64,000 nt of DNA, taken from positions 1-64,000 of the forward strand of contig CBFIHZ010000022.1 of assembly GCA_965662545.1 (NCBI GenBank), read 5' to 3'. This document shows positions 25,927 to 35,800 of the stretch, piece by piece. The number at the start of each line of letters is the position of its first letter. Within the stretch, counting starts at the first letter, position 1. The translations under genes were made by a program, and so were the position numbers. This DNA is from CPC320 sp002684375. GTDB taxonomy: Bacteria; Pseudomonadota; Alphaproteobacteria; Rhodobacterales; Rhodobacteraceae. Below the pieces are notes generated by a model. That model did no database searches. It was not told the DNA's origin and saw nothing but the letters and a program-made list of their open reading frames with translations.

Positions 25927-26973
25927 ATGAGAATGAATCCTCTGGGCCGCAGCGGCCTGATGGTGAGCGAACTGTGCTTGGGAACAATGACGTTCGGGAC
26001 ACAAACGCCAGAGCAAGAGTCTCATGCCCAGATCGATTTGGCGCTTGAGGGCGGGATTAATTTTGTTGATACCGCAGAGATGTATCCTGTCAATCCGGTA
26101 AAAGCCGAAACCATTGGTCGCACTGAAGAGATCATCGGTGCCTGGCTGGGTAAGAATGCGAACCGTCGTGGCGACATGATATTGGCCACAAAACATTCTG
26201 GCGAAGGGCTGCAGTCAGTTCGCAATGGCGCGCCAATTTCATCGCAGACCATCCCTGAGGCGATTGAGGGGTCTTTGCGGCGCTTACAAACCGATTATAT
26301 TGATTTGTATCAGTTTCATTGGCCCAATAGGGGCTCGTATATGTTTCGCAAAAACTGGATCTTTGATCCGTCCTCGCAGAATAAGTCAGAGACGCTTGCG
26401 CATATCGAAGACGCGCTTGAAGCGCTGCAAAAGCAGGTGGACAAGGGGAATATTCGTCATTTTGGGCTGTCTAATGACAGTGCTTGGGGCACAGCGCAAT
26501 GGCTCAGGGTTTCTGAAGATCGCGGTTGGCCAAGAGTCGTATCCATGCAGAATGAATACTCTTTATTGTGCCGGCTCTATGATACCGATCTGGCGGAACT
26601 CAGCGTGAATGAACAGGTTGGATTGATCGCCTATTCGCCGCTGGCGACGGGGCTGTTGACCGGGAAATATCAAAATGGGGCGGTGCCTGAGGGATCACGG
26701 CTGTCGTTGAATGCTGATTTGTCGGGGCGTATGTCGGCCAACGCCGTATCCGCTGTCGACGTCTATCTGGCAATTGCCCGCAAGTATCATATAGATCCGG
26801 TTCATATGGCATTGGCGTGGTGTCGCACCCGCGTTTTCATGGCTTCGGCAATATTTGGCGCCACCCGTCTGGCACAATTAGACCATGCTTTAAGGGCCGC
26901 CCACGTCGAATTAAGCGCGGAGTGCATCACTGAGCTTGATCTGGCACATAAAGCGCATCCGATGCCATATTAG
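25927..26973 (+). CDS. Aldo/keto reductase (Tas-like)
   Basis: 348 residues, TIM-barrel NADPH-dependent reductase. Motifs: LCLGTMTFGTQ near the N-terminus, the catalytic Asp and Tyr in FVDTAEMYP (near residue 50), Lys in ILATKHSGE, and His in YQFHWPNRG. The insertion after TAEMYPVNP and the segment KNWIFDPSSQNK resemble the E. coli Tas-type branch. Cofactor-binding end near IFGATRLAQLDHAL. GGGAGAGAGC lies just before the ATG. Physiological substrate unknown. Confidence 0.9.
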   Translation: MRMNPLGRSGLMVSELCLGTMTFGTQTPEQESHAQIDLALEGGINFVDTAEMYPVNPVKAETIGRTEEIIGAWLGKNANRRGDMILATKHSGEGLQSVRNGAPISSQTIPEAIEGSLRRLQTDYIDLYQFHWPNRGSYMFRKNWIFDPSSQNKSETLAHIEDALEALQKQVDKGNIRHFGLSNDSAWGTAQWLRVSEDRGWPRVVSMQNEYSLLCRLYDTDLAELSVNEQVGLIAYSPLATGLLTGKYQNGAVPEGSRLSLNADLSGRMSANAVSAVDVYLAIARKYHIDPVHMALAWCRTRVFMASAIFGATRLAQLDHALRAAHVELSAECITELDLAHKAHPMPY

Positions 26974-27667
26974 ATGTGGTCGGTCACTTAATTTTCTAGC
27001 ACTTAAGAAACGTGTTGCTTGCCTTGGATCGGTTGGCATCACGACAGCCTGATTTGGTCCGTTTGTCCGCGATTGCGGTGCTAACGAACCTCGAAGAGGA
27101 GCGCCATAATCGCGGTTGCCCGAAACCTGCTCAAAAGGGTCTGTCATTTCATTTTTTGAGATATTTTAGGCTGATGGGCGAACCCATTGGCTTGAACAGT
27201 CAAAACCTTATGCGTCGTTGTTGGTGTGGTTGACGAGACAGAGACAAACCTGCCCAGCAGGACATGCGCCGGGTTCCATATTGTTTCTGTATAACTGACA
27301 GGTTGGGGGCTGCTTTCTTAGATTGCAATGAGTTTGGCAAATTTGTGCTGTGACGTGACCCGTCGTTGCGATCAAAGGTCGCGGCCGCGAGCATTTGGCA
27401 CAGGTGATTTGGGGTCCCATTTAAACTGGTTGATATTCGCTGGCCTGACTTTGTGGCGCTTTGGTTGTGGGGATAGGGAAATTTTAAATAAACGACCACC
27501 GGCTGTGATATCGGGATGGCTGTGTGTCGGCAAGCCACAGCGCCAACTATTGTAGCTTTTCGGATTTTGGATGACTACCCTGATGGTCCGTCCAATCCGC
27601 AAAAATGCGCCCGCGCCAGTGGTCGCCCGAGTTTATGAGCCTTGTGATTGATCTATCGGGTGACAAC
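26974..27667. other. Intergenic stretch without a recognisable gene
   Basis: About 690 bases. Several overlapping short frames exist on both strands, but none has a family resemblance, a good ribosome binding site or coding-like composition. No tRNA or obvious hairpin was seen. Confidence 0.6.
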
Positions 27668-29032
27668 CTAGTTGTCGTCAAAGATTTCCACGCGGTCAAA
27701 TGCGCCGCTTTCCCGGTGAAATTCCCATTTTCCGCTGCGTTTATCAGCCGTATAATTGCCTTTCATGGATAATTTTCCATTGCGGTAATAAGCCAGAAAA
27801 AGTCCTTGTTTTTTATCCTTGTCGAACATTGAATTGTTTTTCAATTGGCTGTTTGGATAATACTCTTTCCAACGGCCTTGTTTCTGTCCTCCGCGATATA
27901 CGCCGGTGAGTACCAGTTGGCCGTTCTCACGAAATTCTGCCCATGGCCCATTTTTGGTTTTTAAGGCCCACGTGCCGGTTAACTTTGGTTGTCCGTTTGC
28001 ATAGAACTTTTCCTCAGTCCCATTTTTGTAGCCACCTTGCCAAGTGACTCTGTGCTGAAGTTGCCCAGTTACATAATAAATTTCTTCCAGACCATCTTTA
28101 ACTTGATTTGCCCAGACTTCGCGGAGTTTCAATTGTCCGTTTTCGTAATATTCTTCGGATATCCCGTCTTTGTGATCTTCTATCCATGTTGATTTTAATG
28201 CCATTTTCCCATTTTGATAATAAGATTCTTCTGGACCATATTTTTTCCCGGCTTCATAAGACACTTTATATTTTACGTCGCCGTTTTGGTAATAAACTTC
28301 CTCTAATCCTTCTTTATCATCGTTCTGCCAAGCCACTTTAAAATTGAGCTGGCCATTCTCATAATAGGTTTCTTCCGGGCCTTCTTGTTTACCATCGTTC
28401 CATCCAACGGTACGTTTTAATTGGCCATTTTCATGGTAGTAATTCCACACCCCATCCATGTTTCCGGCTTTCCAATTACCAAGCATTTTGAGTTGACCGT
28501 TGTCGTGGTACTGCTCCCATAATCCATCTTTAACACCATCGGTGTAATGCGCCCGATATTCGAGGTCGTTGCTTTCCTTATAATGTTCCCATACGCCATG
28601 TTCTTTGCCGCTTTTGTAAGCGCCTTTACTCAGCAACTGGCCTGATTCTCTGTAGGTTTCAACAAGGCCTTCCCATTCATTTTTTTTGTAGACTACTTTC
28701 CGAAGAAGTTGTCCGTTTTCATAATTGAATTCCCATAAACCGTCGCGTAACCCGTCTTTTAAAGTACCCGCAAACTCGACTTGACCGTTTTCATAATACT
28801 GCTCGTAAATCTTAACCTCGAGGCCGTTCTTATATTCGGATTTGGTTTTTATTTGACCATCAGCATAATATTTCACCACGAGGCCAGTGAAGGCCTCAGT
28901 CGAGAATTTTTTATACAATATTCCCATTCTAGGGACCAGATCGGTCTCATCCACCTCAGTGTCCGCACCCCAACTAATGCTGGCGGTGAAACAAAGTAGG
29001 ATAGCAAAAAGTACAGCGGATCGGTTTTGCAT
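27668..29032 (-). CDS. Exported YwqK/MORN-type repeat protein
   Basis: 454 residues from the ATG at 29032 (the upstream extension lacks family features). A Sec signal peptide (MQNRSAVLFAILLCFTASIS, cleavage near WGA-D) is followed by about 17 tandem units of roughly 23 residues with the core Y-x-E-N-G-Q-L and a following G-x-x-x-G, as in the YwqK antitoxin/MORN_2 family. Such repeats form elongated beta-hairpin rods. The coding DNA is more AT-rich than its neighbours and codon use is skewed to A and T, a hint of acquisition. Function unknown; an exported scaffold or binding protein is inferred. No toxin gene is adjacent. Confidence 0.85.
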   Translation of the reverse strand: MQNRSAVLFAILLCFTASISWGADTEVDETDLVPRMGILYKKFSTEAFTGLVVKYYADGQIKTKSEYKNGLEVKIYEQYYENGQVEFAGTLKDGLRDGLWEFNYENGQLLRKVVYKKNEWEGLVETYRESGQLLSKGAYKSGKEHGVWEHYKESNDLEYRAHYTDGVKDGLWEQYHDNGQLKMLGNWKAGNMDGVWNYYHENGQLKRTVGWNDGKQEGPEETYYENGQLNFKVAWQNDDKEGLEEVYYQNGDVKYKVSYEAGKKYGPEESYYQNGKMALKSTWIEDHKDGISEEYYENGQLKLREVWANQVKDGLEEIYYVTGQLQHRVTWQGGYKNGTEEKFYANGQPKLTGTWALKTKNGPWAEFRENGQLVLTGVYRGGQKQGRWKEYYPNSQLKNNSMFDKDKKQGLFLAYYRNGKLSMKGNYTADKRSGKWEFHRESGAFDRVEIFDDN

Positions 29033-29625
29033 GAAACAGCTCTTTATGATCTTTTGATTACCTATACCGATAGACCGGTGTCGGTTATAAATCAACTTTT
29101 ATGAGCGATTTAGATATGATTGGCGGCTTTGCTCAACTGATAGAAATGTATCAGCCTCCTACTATCGAGTGACAGAGTGGTTTTATCTTTATACTGGCTC
29201 TTTGTGCCTTGTAGCCAAGCGCGGAAGAAAGGCTGTTAACCAACTATTTATATCCTATCCATCTGATTGATCTGTAAATTTTAAATACTGACAGTAACGG
29301 GCTGGATTTTCGGATGCTTCAAGAGCGCAATAGTTGCCAACGGTCTCGACTCCCCGCGAAACAGAGTTGCGACCATGACAGAACGCCCTTTTGACCGGTT
29401 TTGGGTTCTATGGTCTACGGTCATATGCTGCGGCACGGGAAAACCTCAGACAGCGAAAAACAGTAGCATGATGCCGCAGACCGGCTTATGCAGCGGGGGA
29501 TGAAATCGTAATGACGGCGTTTGGCATTGCTTTGCAAAAGGCCCTTAGCCATCGCACCATAAGTGGTTTTGAAAAGTACCTGTGGCGGTATTAAACCTTA
29601 GTCGGGCCACAAATGGAAATAGCAA
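29033..29625. other. Intergenic stretch, possible decayed DNA
   Basis: About 590 bases between the YwqK-repeat gene and the phosphotransferase gene. The part from 29320 to 29560 has a more coding-like composition but every frame is interrupted; no family is recognisable. Confidence 0.5.
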
Positions 29626-30636
29626 ATGTCACTTTTCGACCTACCGTTGCAGACTTCACTGAGTTATTTGCAAAAACTGGCCGAACAGTCATTGTCGCTT
29701 TGGGATGTGCCCGAGGATGCGCGCATGCGGCTGATAAATGTCGCGGAAAACACAACCTATCTGGTCGACGCGTCGCAAGGCAATAAGGCAATTCTGCGCG
29801 TCCACCGAGAAAACTATCACACTTTGCGCGCCATCGAAAGTGAACTTGCTTGGCTAGAAGCGCTGGGGCGCGAAAAGGTGATCAAGACGCCGGGTTATTT
29901 TCTTGGTCGTAATGGGCGTGCCATCCAGCTTGGAAACACGGACGGAATGAATAATGCGCGTTTAATGGTGCTGTTTCACTTCGTCGATGGCGACGCCCCA
30001 GACGAAAGTGTGGATATGGTGTATGGCTTTCAGGAATTGGGAGCCATCGCCGCGCGCTGCCATGACCACGCGATCAGTTGGGTGAAACCCACACATTTCG
30101 AACGGCTGACATGGGATGCAGATGCGGTCTTCGGCCCGGCAGCAACATGGGGCAACTGGCGGGATGCGCCTTTGGTCGATCGAGACATTGCCGAGGTTCT
30201 GGAGGAGGTTGAAGAGACCGTCTGTGCGCGTCTGGCGGCCTTTGGCAAGGCGCCAGAGCGCTTTAACTTGATTCATGCCGATATGCGGCTCGCAAATTTA
30301 CTGGTGGGCCAAGAGGGCACGAGGTTGATCGACTTTGACGATTGTGGCCATGGATGGTTTCTTTACGATTTTGCCGCCAGCATTAGCTTTATCGAAGACG
30401 ACCCGCGTATCCCGACATTCAAAGCCGCGTGGGTCCGGGGGTATCGGTCGGTTCGGGGCTTAAGTGCCGAGGACGAGGCCGAGATCGAGACGTTCATCAT
30501 GTTCAGAAGAATGGCACTATTGGCGTGGATTGGCAGTCACATCCAAGCCCCTGAACCGCAGCAAATGGCTCCTAATTTTGCGTCGATTACGGGGCAAATT
30601 GGAAAACTATACTTGAAGCGGCACCAAAAGTGCTGA
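29626..30636 (+). CDS. Phosphotransferase, aminoglycoside phosphotransferase/homoserine kinase type II-like
   Basis: 336 residues with the APH/ChoK kinase fold. ATP-binding N-lobe NTTYLVD and KAILRVHRENYHT; the catalytic loop NLIHADMRLANLLV (near residue 220) has the Brenner motif His-x-Asp with Asp as base, followed by LIDFDDCGHGWFLYDFA, the metal-binding Asp-Phe-Asp. The C-terminal region YRSVRGLSAEDEAEIETFIMFRRM is typical of the RdoA/SrkA-like and homoserine-kinase-like branch. In some relatives it precedes an aminotransferase, not here. The small-molecule substrate is unknown. Confidence 0.85.
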   Translation: MSLFDLPLQTSLSYLQKLAEQSLSLWDVPEDARMRLINVAENTTYLVDASQGNKAILRVHRENYHTLRAIESELAWLEALGREKVIKTPGYFLGRNGRAIQLGNTDGMNNARLMVLFHFVDGDAPDESVDMVYGFQELGAIAARCHDHAISWVKPTHFERLTWDADAVFGPAATWGNWRDAPLVDRDIAEVLEEVEETVCARLAAFGKAPERFNLIHADMRLANLLVGQEGTRLIDFDDCGHGWFLYDFAASISFIEDDPRIPTFKAAWVRGYRSVRGLSAEDEAEIETFIMFRRMALLAWIGSHIQAPEPQQMAPNFASITGQIGKLYLKRHQKC

Positions 30637-30869
30637 TGGGTATCTAAGTTTAATCCCGGTGTTGAAATACGATGCTGTGATACCCGACGATGGATGTGGA
30701 ACTGGCGCGCTTGTTTTCTCTTTATTCCGCGGAAATTCCATATGATTACGATCTCAGCTGATTCGCGCGCGCCTAGAGGTCAACCCGGGGAAAGTTTGCG
30801 GCACCAGTATTTTGACGTTAGGGAGACTAATCCCCCTGTTCTTTATATGACTACCATACGTCCCAAAAT

Positions 30870-31469
30870 TCAGAGAGCTTGCTTATTTTTACTATCTGCT
30901 GAGGAGGTTACGGTTATTTCTGGCTTGGGGTCACTTAGGGCTGTCGATTTGAACTTTTGAACAACTGGCTCGGCTTGGGGCGCGCTGTGGCGGGTGTTAT
31001 TGTTATTCATCGCTTTAAGAAAGAGATATACCTGTTCATCGATCGAATCTACGAAGTCTTCAATGGAGTCCCGTTTGCCTGAAACTTCCGCCGAAATAGT
31101 CTGGCCGCCGGTGGACTCGATCGTAATTTTGGCAGTAAGCGTTTTTACAAATAAAAGCAAAAAGAACACAGATAAAAGGAGTAACAAACCCGAAACTGCA
31201 ACGTTCTCAATTCCTAAAAATAAGTCCACACTTGTCAACAACTGAGGAGAGAAATTCGAAGCGGTTAGTACAATAACTAGTGCGCCGATCAGACAGAGGG
31301 CCGACAGAACGACAAAGTATGGTTTTGATACGCTTTCCATTTTGGAACTGGCGTAGGAACTGAGTGGAATTGAGCTGAGAGATTTTACGCCACCAATTTT
31401 ACCTCTCTGGACGAGTCTTCGGTTTGAGAGTGTAATATCTGCAAAGGTTTTAATATCAGTTTCATCCAT
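30870..31469 (-). CDS. Two-TM membrane protein of unknown function
   Basis: 199 residues. A short cytoplasmic N-terminus TLSNRRLVQRGKIGGVKSLSSIPL, two transmembrane segments (PYFVVLSALCLIGALVIVLT and VAVSGLLLLLSVFFLLLFV), then an ITIESTGGQTISAEVSGKRDSIEDFVDSIDEQV segment. This layout (a beta-strand entry, a hydrophobic pair, and a beta-strand/helix exit) resembles PH-domain-like membrane proteins of the DUF6232 kind, but I am not sure of that assignment. The C-terminal 40 residues are Ser, Pro and Lys-rich and look disordered. The DNA is AT-rich. Confidence 0.65.
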   Translation of the reverse strand: MDETDIKTFADITLSNRRLVQRGKIGGVKSLSSIPLSSYASSKMESVSKPYFVVLSALCLIGALVIVLTASNFSPQLLTSVDLFLGIENVAVSGLLLLLSVFFLLLFVKTLTAKITIESTGGQTISAEVSGKRDSIEDFVDSIDEQVYLFLKAMNNNNTRHSAPQAEPVVQKFKSTALSDPKPEITVTSSADSKNKQAL

Positions 31470-32104
31470 CTTAGCCTACAATCTCCAAGCAGCGCATTGA
31501 AAAATAGATAAAGTGCAACTCGGCCCAACTGGCAAGTGTATTTATGACATCAAGCAACGCAATTTGATGTTTTTGAGAACTCAGCCATCGTCGGATGACG
31601 CAATTCGTAAAATGTTCATCACGATTTTATTATATAAAGTTTGTAATTTGCTCAAACGTGGTTGTTGGTGAATTTATACTACCAAGTAGAATTTAGGCCT
31701 TCTATCTTAGATGTGAAGAGGCTCTGAATTTTATGGGGTGCATTTACACAGCTATTTACACAGTAGGCTAAACTTAGAATTGAAAGAAGAGGTGTGTTTG
31801 CTCAGATTTTTTATAAGTTTATCTCGCTGTCGGATATCATAAGAATGCCGTAATGGCATCGCGCGATAATCTTTTCGACAGGTGAATCCAAGTCGCATCT
31901 TTAGGCTGGTCGAGCCAGGTCATCTCATACCTCTGTCCTGATCCTTGCTTGGTTCAAAGTGCAGGATTTAAATGCTAGAGGGTCTTGCAATTCATATCCT
32001 GATACCAGCGATATTAATTTTGACAATTTTTCCAAGGCGGTTCAGGCCCACTGTCGCCTACAGTGATTTTGCCTTCGATTTAATGTGCTGGTTTCTAGGA
32101 TGTT
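31470..32104. other. AT-rich intergenic stretch
   Basis: About 630 bases between the membrane-protein gene and the tRNA. No frame over 60 codons, no recognised RNA and no convincing terminator were seen. Confidence 0.6.
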
Positions 32105-32181
32105 TGGTAGGCCCGGCAGGACTTGAACCCGCAACCAAAGCGTTATGAGCGCTCTGCTCTAACCAGTTGAGCTACAGGCCC
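32105..32181 (-). tRNA. tRNA with CAU anticodon, probably tRNA-Ile2
   Basis: 77 bases folding as a full cloverleaf: acceptor GGGCCTG, T8-A9, D stem GCTC/GAGC, anticodon loop CTCATAA, T loop TTCAAGT, discriminator A and an encoded CCA. The anticodon stem lacks the three G-C pairs of an initiator. The acceptor pairs C4-G69 and C5-G68 are the ones that TilS uses to recognise the isoleucine CAU tRNA in E. coli, while elongator Met tRNA has U4-A69 and A5-U68 there. It is therefore more likely the lysidine-modified isoleucine tRNA than elongator methionine. G1 pairs with U72, a wobble. Confidence 0.92.
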
Positions 32182-32287
32182 ATCCGGGTCCCTAGCTAGC
32201 AGACCCACTCGGCGCGTCAAGCCTTTCAGATTGCTTAAATGGCGACAATCGTCTAGGCGAACCAACAAACGATAAAAGGACATGCCC

Positions 32288-33334
32288 ATGACAAATCAGC
32301 AGAATGGCTTGACCTACGCGGACGCCGGAGTTGATATAGACGCTGGCAACGCGTTGGTAGAACAAATTAAACCCGCAGCTAAGCGCACTGCGCGGCCCGG
32401 TGTTATGGCTGGTCTGGGTGGTTTTGGCGCGCTTTTCGATCTAAAGGCCGCAGGATTTGCCGACCCGGTTCTGGTGGCGGCAACCGACGGTGTTGGAACC
32501 AAGTTGCGGATTGCGATCGATACTGGCGTGGTGGACACGATAGGTATTGATCTGGTGGCGATGTGCGTGAATGATCTGGTGTGTCAAGGCGCAGAGCCCC
32601 TGTTTTTTCTGGATTATTTTGCAACGGGCCGGCTTGAAACCGATCACGCCGTGCGGATTATTCAAGGGATTGCCACGGGCTGCGAGCAGTCTGGTTGCGC
32701 CTTGATCGGCGGAGAGACTGCCGAGATGCCAGGGATGTATCAGGCCGGTGACTTTGATTTGGCAGGATTCGCCGTCGGTGCGATGGAGCGCGGCAGCGCC
32801 CTCCCGGCCGACGTTGCCGAAGGCGATGTTCTGCTGGGCTTGGCCAGCGATGGTGTACATTCCAACGGCTATTCGTTGGTGCGCAAATTGGTTGAGGTGT
32901 CAGGTCTTAATTGGGCTGATGACTGCCCGTTTGCAACGGGGACTTTGGGCGCGGCTCTGTTGGCCCCGACGCGCCTTTATGTCAAACCCGCGTTGTCGGC
33001 AATCAATTTGGGCGGGGTGAATGCTCTGGCTCATATCACTGGCGGTGGCTTGACGGAAAATATTCCGCGGGTTCTGCCAGATGGTATGGGCGTGCAGATT
33101 GATCTCGATAGTTGGGATTTGCCACCAGTTTTTCAATGGTTGGCAGCGACAGGCGGTATGCAGTCCAGTGAATTGCTTAAAACCTTTAATTGCGGCATTG
33201 GCATGGTTTTGGCGGTCTCAGCGGATCGGGCCGACGCGTTGTCTCGGCAGTTGACCGCAGAAGGCGAGAAAGTGTCCGTACTGGGCTGTGTGACAGCAGG
33301 ATCAAGCGTGGTCTATAAGGGCAGCTTGCTATGA
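32288..33334 (+). CDS. purM: Phosphoribosylformylglycinamidine cyclo-ligase (AIR synthetase)
   Basis: 348 residues. Typical opening LTYADAGVDIDAGNALVEQIKPAAKRTARPGVMAGLGGFGALFDL, ATP and metal segments DGVGTKLRIAIDTG and DLVAMCVNDLVCQGAEPLFFLDYFATG, and ALIGGETAEMPGMY. It closes the imidazole ring in purine synthesis. Start at ATG 32288, which has AAAGGA at the proper spacing of 7; an ATG at 32282 is too close to it. First gene of purM-purN. Confidence 0.96.
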   Translation: MTNQQNGLTYADAGVDIDAGNALVEQIKPAAKRTARPGVMAGLGGFGALFDLKAAGFADPVLVAATDGVGTKLRIAIDTGVVDTIGIDLVAMCVNDLVCQGAEPLFFLDYFATGRLETDHAVRIIQGIATGCEQSGCALIGGETAEMPGMYQAGDFDLAGFAVGAMERGSALPADVAEGDVLLGLASDGVHSNGYSLVRKLVEVSGLNWADDCPFATGTLGAALLAPTRLYVKPALSAINLGGVNALAHITGGGLTENIPRVLPDGMGVQIDLDSWDLPPVFQWLAATGGMQSSELLKTFNCGIGMVLAVSADRADALSRQLTAEGEKVSVLGCVTAGSSVVYKGSLL

Positions 33335-33924
33335 AAAAGCGGATTGCCATCCTAATCTCAGGTGGCGGTTCTAATATGGTGCAATTGCTTGACAGCCTGA
33401 CAGCTGATCATCCGGGGCGCGCGGTTTTGGTTGTGTCGAACGTGCCGGGGGCAGGCGGCTTGCAAAAGGCCGAGGCGCGCGGCGTGGCCACTGCAGTGCT
33501 GGATCATCGACCATTTGCTGGTGATCGTGCCGCCTTTGAGGCTGAGCTCTCGAAGATCTTGGCGGCCTATAAACCTGATATGATTTGTCAAGCTGGGTTT
33601 ATGCGCATTTTAACGGCTGGTTTTGTCATCCCATGGGTGGGGCGAATACTCAATATTCATCCGTCGCTGTTGCCAAAGTACAAAGGTTTGAACACCCACG
33701 CGCGGGCGTTAGAGGCCGGCGACCGCTTTGCAGGGTGTTCTGTCCATTACGTTACCCCAGACTTGGACGGTGGGCAGGTACTTGGCCAGGCCGTTGTGCC
33801 GATCCTGAAAAATGACGACGCAAAAAGTTTGGCGGCGCGGGTTTTAATCAAAGAACATTGCTTATACCCATTGGTATTACGGCGCGTTATGACAGGAAAT
33901 GCCGCGCCAGTTTATCTGACCTGA
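33331..33924 (+). CDS. purN: Phosphoribosylglycinamide formyltransferase
   Basis: 197 residues. N-terminal IAILISGGGSNMVQLLD, catalytic core LNIHPSLLPKYKGLNTHARALEAGD with the conserved Asn and His, and VHYVTPDLDGGQVLGQAVVPI with the catalytic Asp. It transfers formyl from 10-formyl-tetrahydrofolate to GAR. The ATG overlaps the purM stop by 4 bases (ATGA), so translation is coupled. Confidence 0.96.
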   Translation: MKKRIAILISGGGSNMVQLLDSLTADHPGRAVLVVSNVPGAGGLQKAEARGVATAVLDHRPFAGDRAAFEAELSKILAAYKPDMICQAGFMRILTAGFVIPWVGRILNIHPSLLPKYKGLNTHARALEAGDRFAGCSVHYVTPDLDGGQVLGQAVVPILKNDDAKSLAARVLIKEHCLYPLVLRRVMTGNAAPVYLT

Positions 33925-34006
33925 CTTTGGTCGCTTTTCATCCGTCTTTTTTTGCCCTATGAAAGTCAGGGTGAGAATACCAGCCGTAAAAGAAGCCTCC
34001 GAGTCA

Positions 34007-35164
34007 ATGAAAACACTCTCAACCACATCTGAACTGGCTGCATTCTGTGCCGAGGCTCAAAACCACCCCTATGTTACGATTGATACAGAGTTCCTGCGCG
34101 AGCGCACCTATTATTCTAAATTGTGCCTGTTGCAATTGGCCATGCCGGGCAAAGATGACGATACGGCTGTGCTGGTTGATCCCCTGTCCGAGGGCTTATC
34201 GCTTGCGCCACTTTATGATCTGTTTCGCGATACTTCGGTGGTTAAAGTGTTTCATGCGGCGCGCCAGGATCTTGAGATTTTCTTTGTCGATGCCGGGGTT
34301 TTTCCCGACCCGTTGTTTGATACACAGGTGGCTGCGATGGTTTGCGGGTTCGGCGAACAGGTTGGTTATGAAACACTGGTGCGCAAAATTGCCAAGAAAA
34401 CGTTGGATAAATCATCTCGCTTTACCGATTGGTCACGGCGTCCGTTGACTGACGAGCAGAAGATTTATGCTTTAGCTGATGTGACGCACTTGCGCGTTAT
34501 CTATGAACATCTGGCTGGCATTCTGGAAACATCGGGCCGGACGCGCTGGGTACAGGAAGAGCTGCAAATTCTGACTAACCCGGCTACCTATATCACTGAA
34601 CCTGATGAGGCGTGGATGCGGGTGAAAACACGCAACACATCCCCAAAATTTCTTGCGATTGTGCGCGAATTGGCCAAGTTTCGCGAGCAGTATGCGCAAT
34701 CGCGGAATATCCCGAAAACGCGGGTTTACAAAGATGATGCAATTGTTGAACTTTCATCAACTAAGCCACGAGATTTGAACGATTTAAATAGGTCGCGACT
34801 GTTAATGCGTGAGGCGCGCAAGGGGGATATCGCCCAAGGCATTCTAACCGCTGTTCAACTGGGATTGGATTGCCCGCAGGCGCTTTTGCCGCAGCCTGAT
34901 CTGGGGCGTGAGAAACTGCAAGTCAATCCAGCGCTGTCAGATTTGCTGCGTGTCCTACTGAAAAGTAAAGCATCGGATTCAGGGGTTGCTTCAAAGCTGA
35001 TTGCAAGCAGTGCCGATCTGGACGCGATCGCCGCGGGTCTGCGGGATGTTCCCGCCATGAAGGGGTGGCGCCGAGAGGTATTTGGCGAAGACGCGCTGCG
35101 ACTGTGTGAAGGTCAGATTGGGCTGGCGGCCGAAGGCACTAATATCCGAATTATCAAACTGTAA
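34007..35164 (+). CDS. rnd: Ribonuclease D
   Basis: 385 residues from the ATG at 34007. The DEDDy 3'-5' exonuclease motifs are visible: Exo I VTIDTEFLRERTYY (near residue 24), Exo II VFHAARQDLEIFF (near 82), Exo III YALADVTHLRVIY (near 156). An HRDC domain follows (LAIVRELAKFREQYAQSRNIPKTRVYKDDAIVEL). It trims tRNA 3' ends and other structured RNA. Downstream of purN as in many Rhodobacterales, and convergent with the lipoprotein gene. Confidence 0.95.
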   Translation: MKTLSTTSELAAFCAEAQNHPYVTIDTEFLRERTYYSKLCLLQLAMPGKDDDTAVLVDPLSEGLSLAPLYDLFRDTSVVKVFHAARQDLEIFFVDAGVFPDPLFDTQVAAMVCGFGEQVGYETLVRKIAKKTLDKSSRFTDWSRRPLTDEQKIYALADVTHLRVIYEHLAGILETSGRTRWVQEELQILTNPATYITEPDEAWMRVKTRNTSPKFLAIVRELAKFREQYAQSRNIPKTRVYKDDAIVELSSTKPRDLNDLNRSRLLMREARKGDIAQGILTAVQLGLDCPQALLPQPDLGREKLQVNPALSDLLRVLLKSKASDSGVASKLIASSADLDAIAAGLRDVPAMKGWRREVFGEDALRLCEGQIGLAAEGTNIRIIKL

Positions 35165-35171
35165 GCGGCCA

Positions 35172-35675
35172 TTAACGCCGTTTTGTTAGCGTGTTATTTG
35201 CGCCGCGAACTCGGATTGTGCTGACCGTCTCTAAGTCTTGATCTGTAAGATATGCTGCAACGGTTATGGTTCTTGAAGCGGCGGGCCCACCGGCGGCATC
35301 GGTTGGTTGGATGACGTCAAATCGAAACTCTAGTACAGAGGTATCTGGGCTGTCCAACGGGATCAATCGACCGTCATAGATACCGGTTTTTTGCGCCATA
35401 CCGGTCACCTGAATAAGCAGCCCACCCGGCACCTCATCCATTATCAGGGTCGAGAGTTTATCGATTGGCTGACCCAGATAAACGGCTTCTGTTTTTTTCA
35501 TCGTAAATAACGTGAGCTTTTTCTTGGGGATTAATGCGGTTTTAGCGTCGCTTTGGTTGCCTTCCTTTTTTGATCCCCCAAACCAGTTAAATGGGTTCGC
35601 TTTCGAATCACGAGTTGATTCGCAGCCCGTGGTCAGCAGCGAGGCCGTGAGTAGGAGAAAAATAAAAGATTTCAT
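35172..35675 (-). CDS. Conserved lipoprotein of unknown function
   Basis: 167 residues. Signal peptide and lipobox MKSFIFLLLTASLLTTGC (Cys at residue 18), a disordered Ser/Lys/Asn-rich linker, then a compact domain with GQPIDKLSTLIMDEVPGGLLIQVTGMAQ and a C-terminal ASRTITVAAYLTDQDLETVSTIRVRGANN. It should be a periplasm-facing lipoprotein. Divergent from sufE. No family name recognised. Confidence 0.75.
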   Translation of the reverse strand: MKSFIFLLLTASLLTTGCESTRDSKANPFNWFGGSKKEGNQSDAKTALIPKKKLTLFTMKKTEAVYLGQPIDKLSTLIMDEVPGGLLIQVTGMAQKTGIYDGRLIPLDSPDTSVLEFRFDVIQPTDAAGGPAASRTITVAAYLTDQDLETVSTIRVRGANNTLTKRR

Positions 35676-35800
35676 AAAAGCCTCCGTTTATCCTTACATA
35701 ACGGCTACCTCATTGCGCAAATGTTGGAAACCCTCAAGCTGGTACTGGACGTTTTCAGTCTGAAGACTTAGGTCAGAAGTGACGGAAACGAGGAAAATAC

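Noticed and set aside
26974..27667. Several 60-110 codon frames on both strands
   Set aside because: No ribosome site, no motif, mutual overlap; treated as intergenic.
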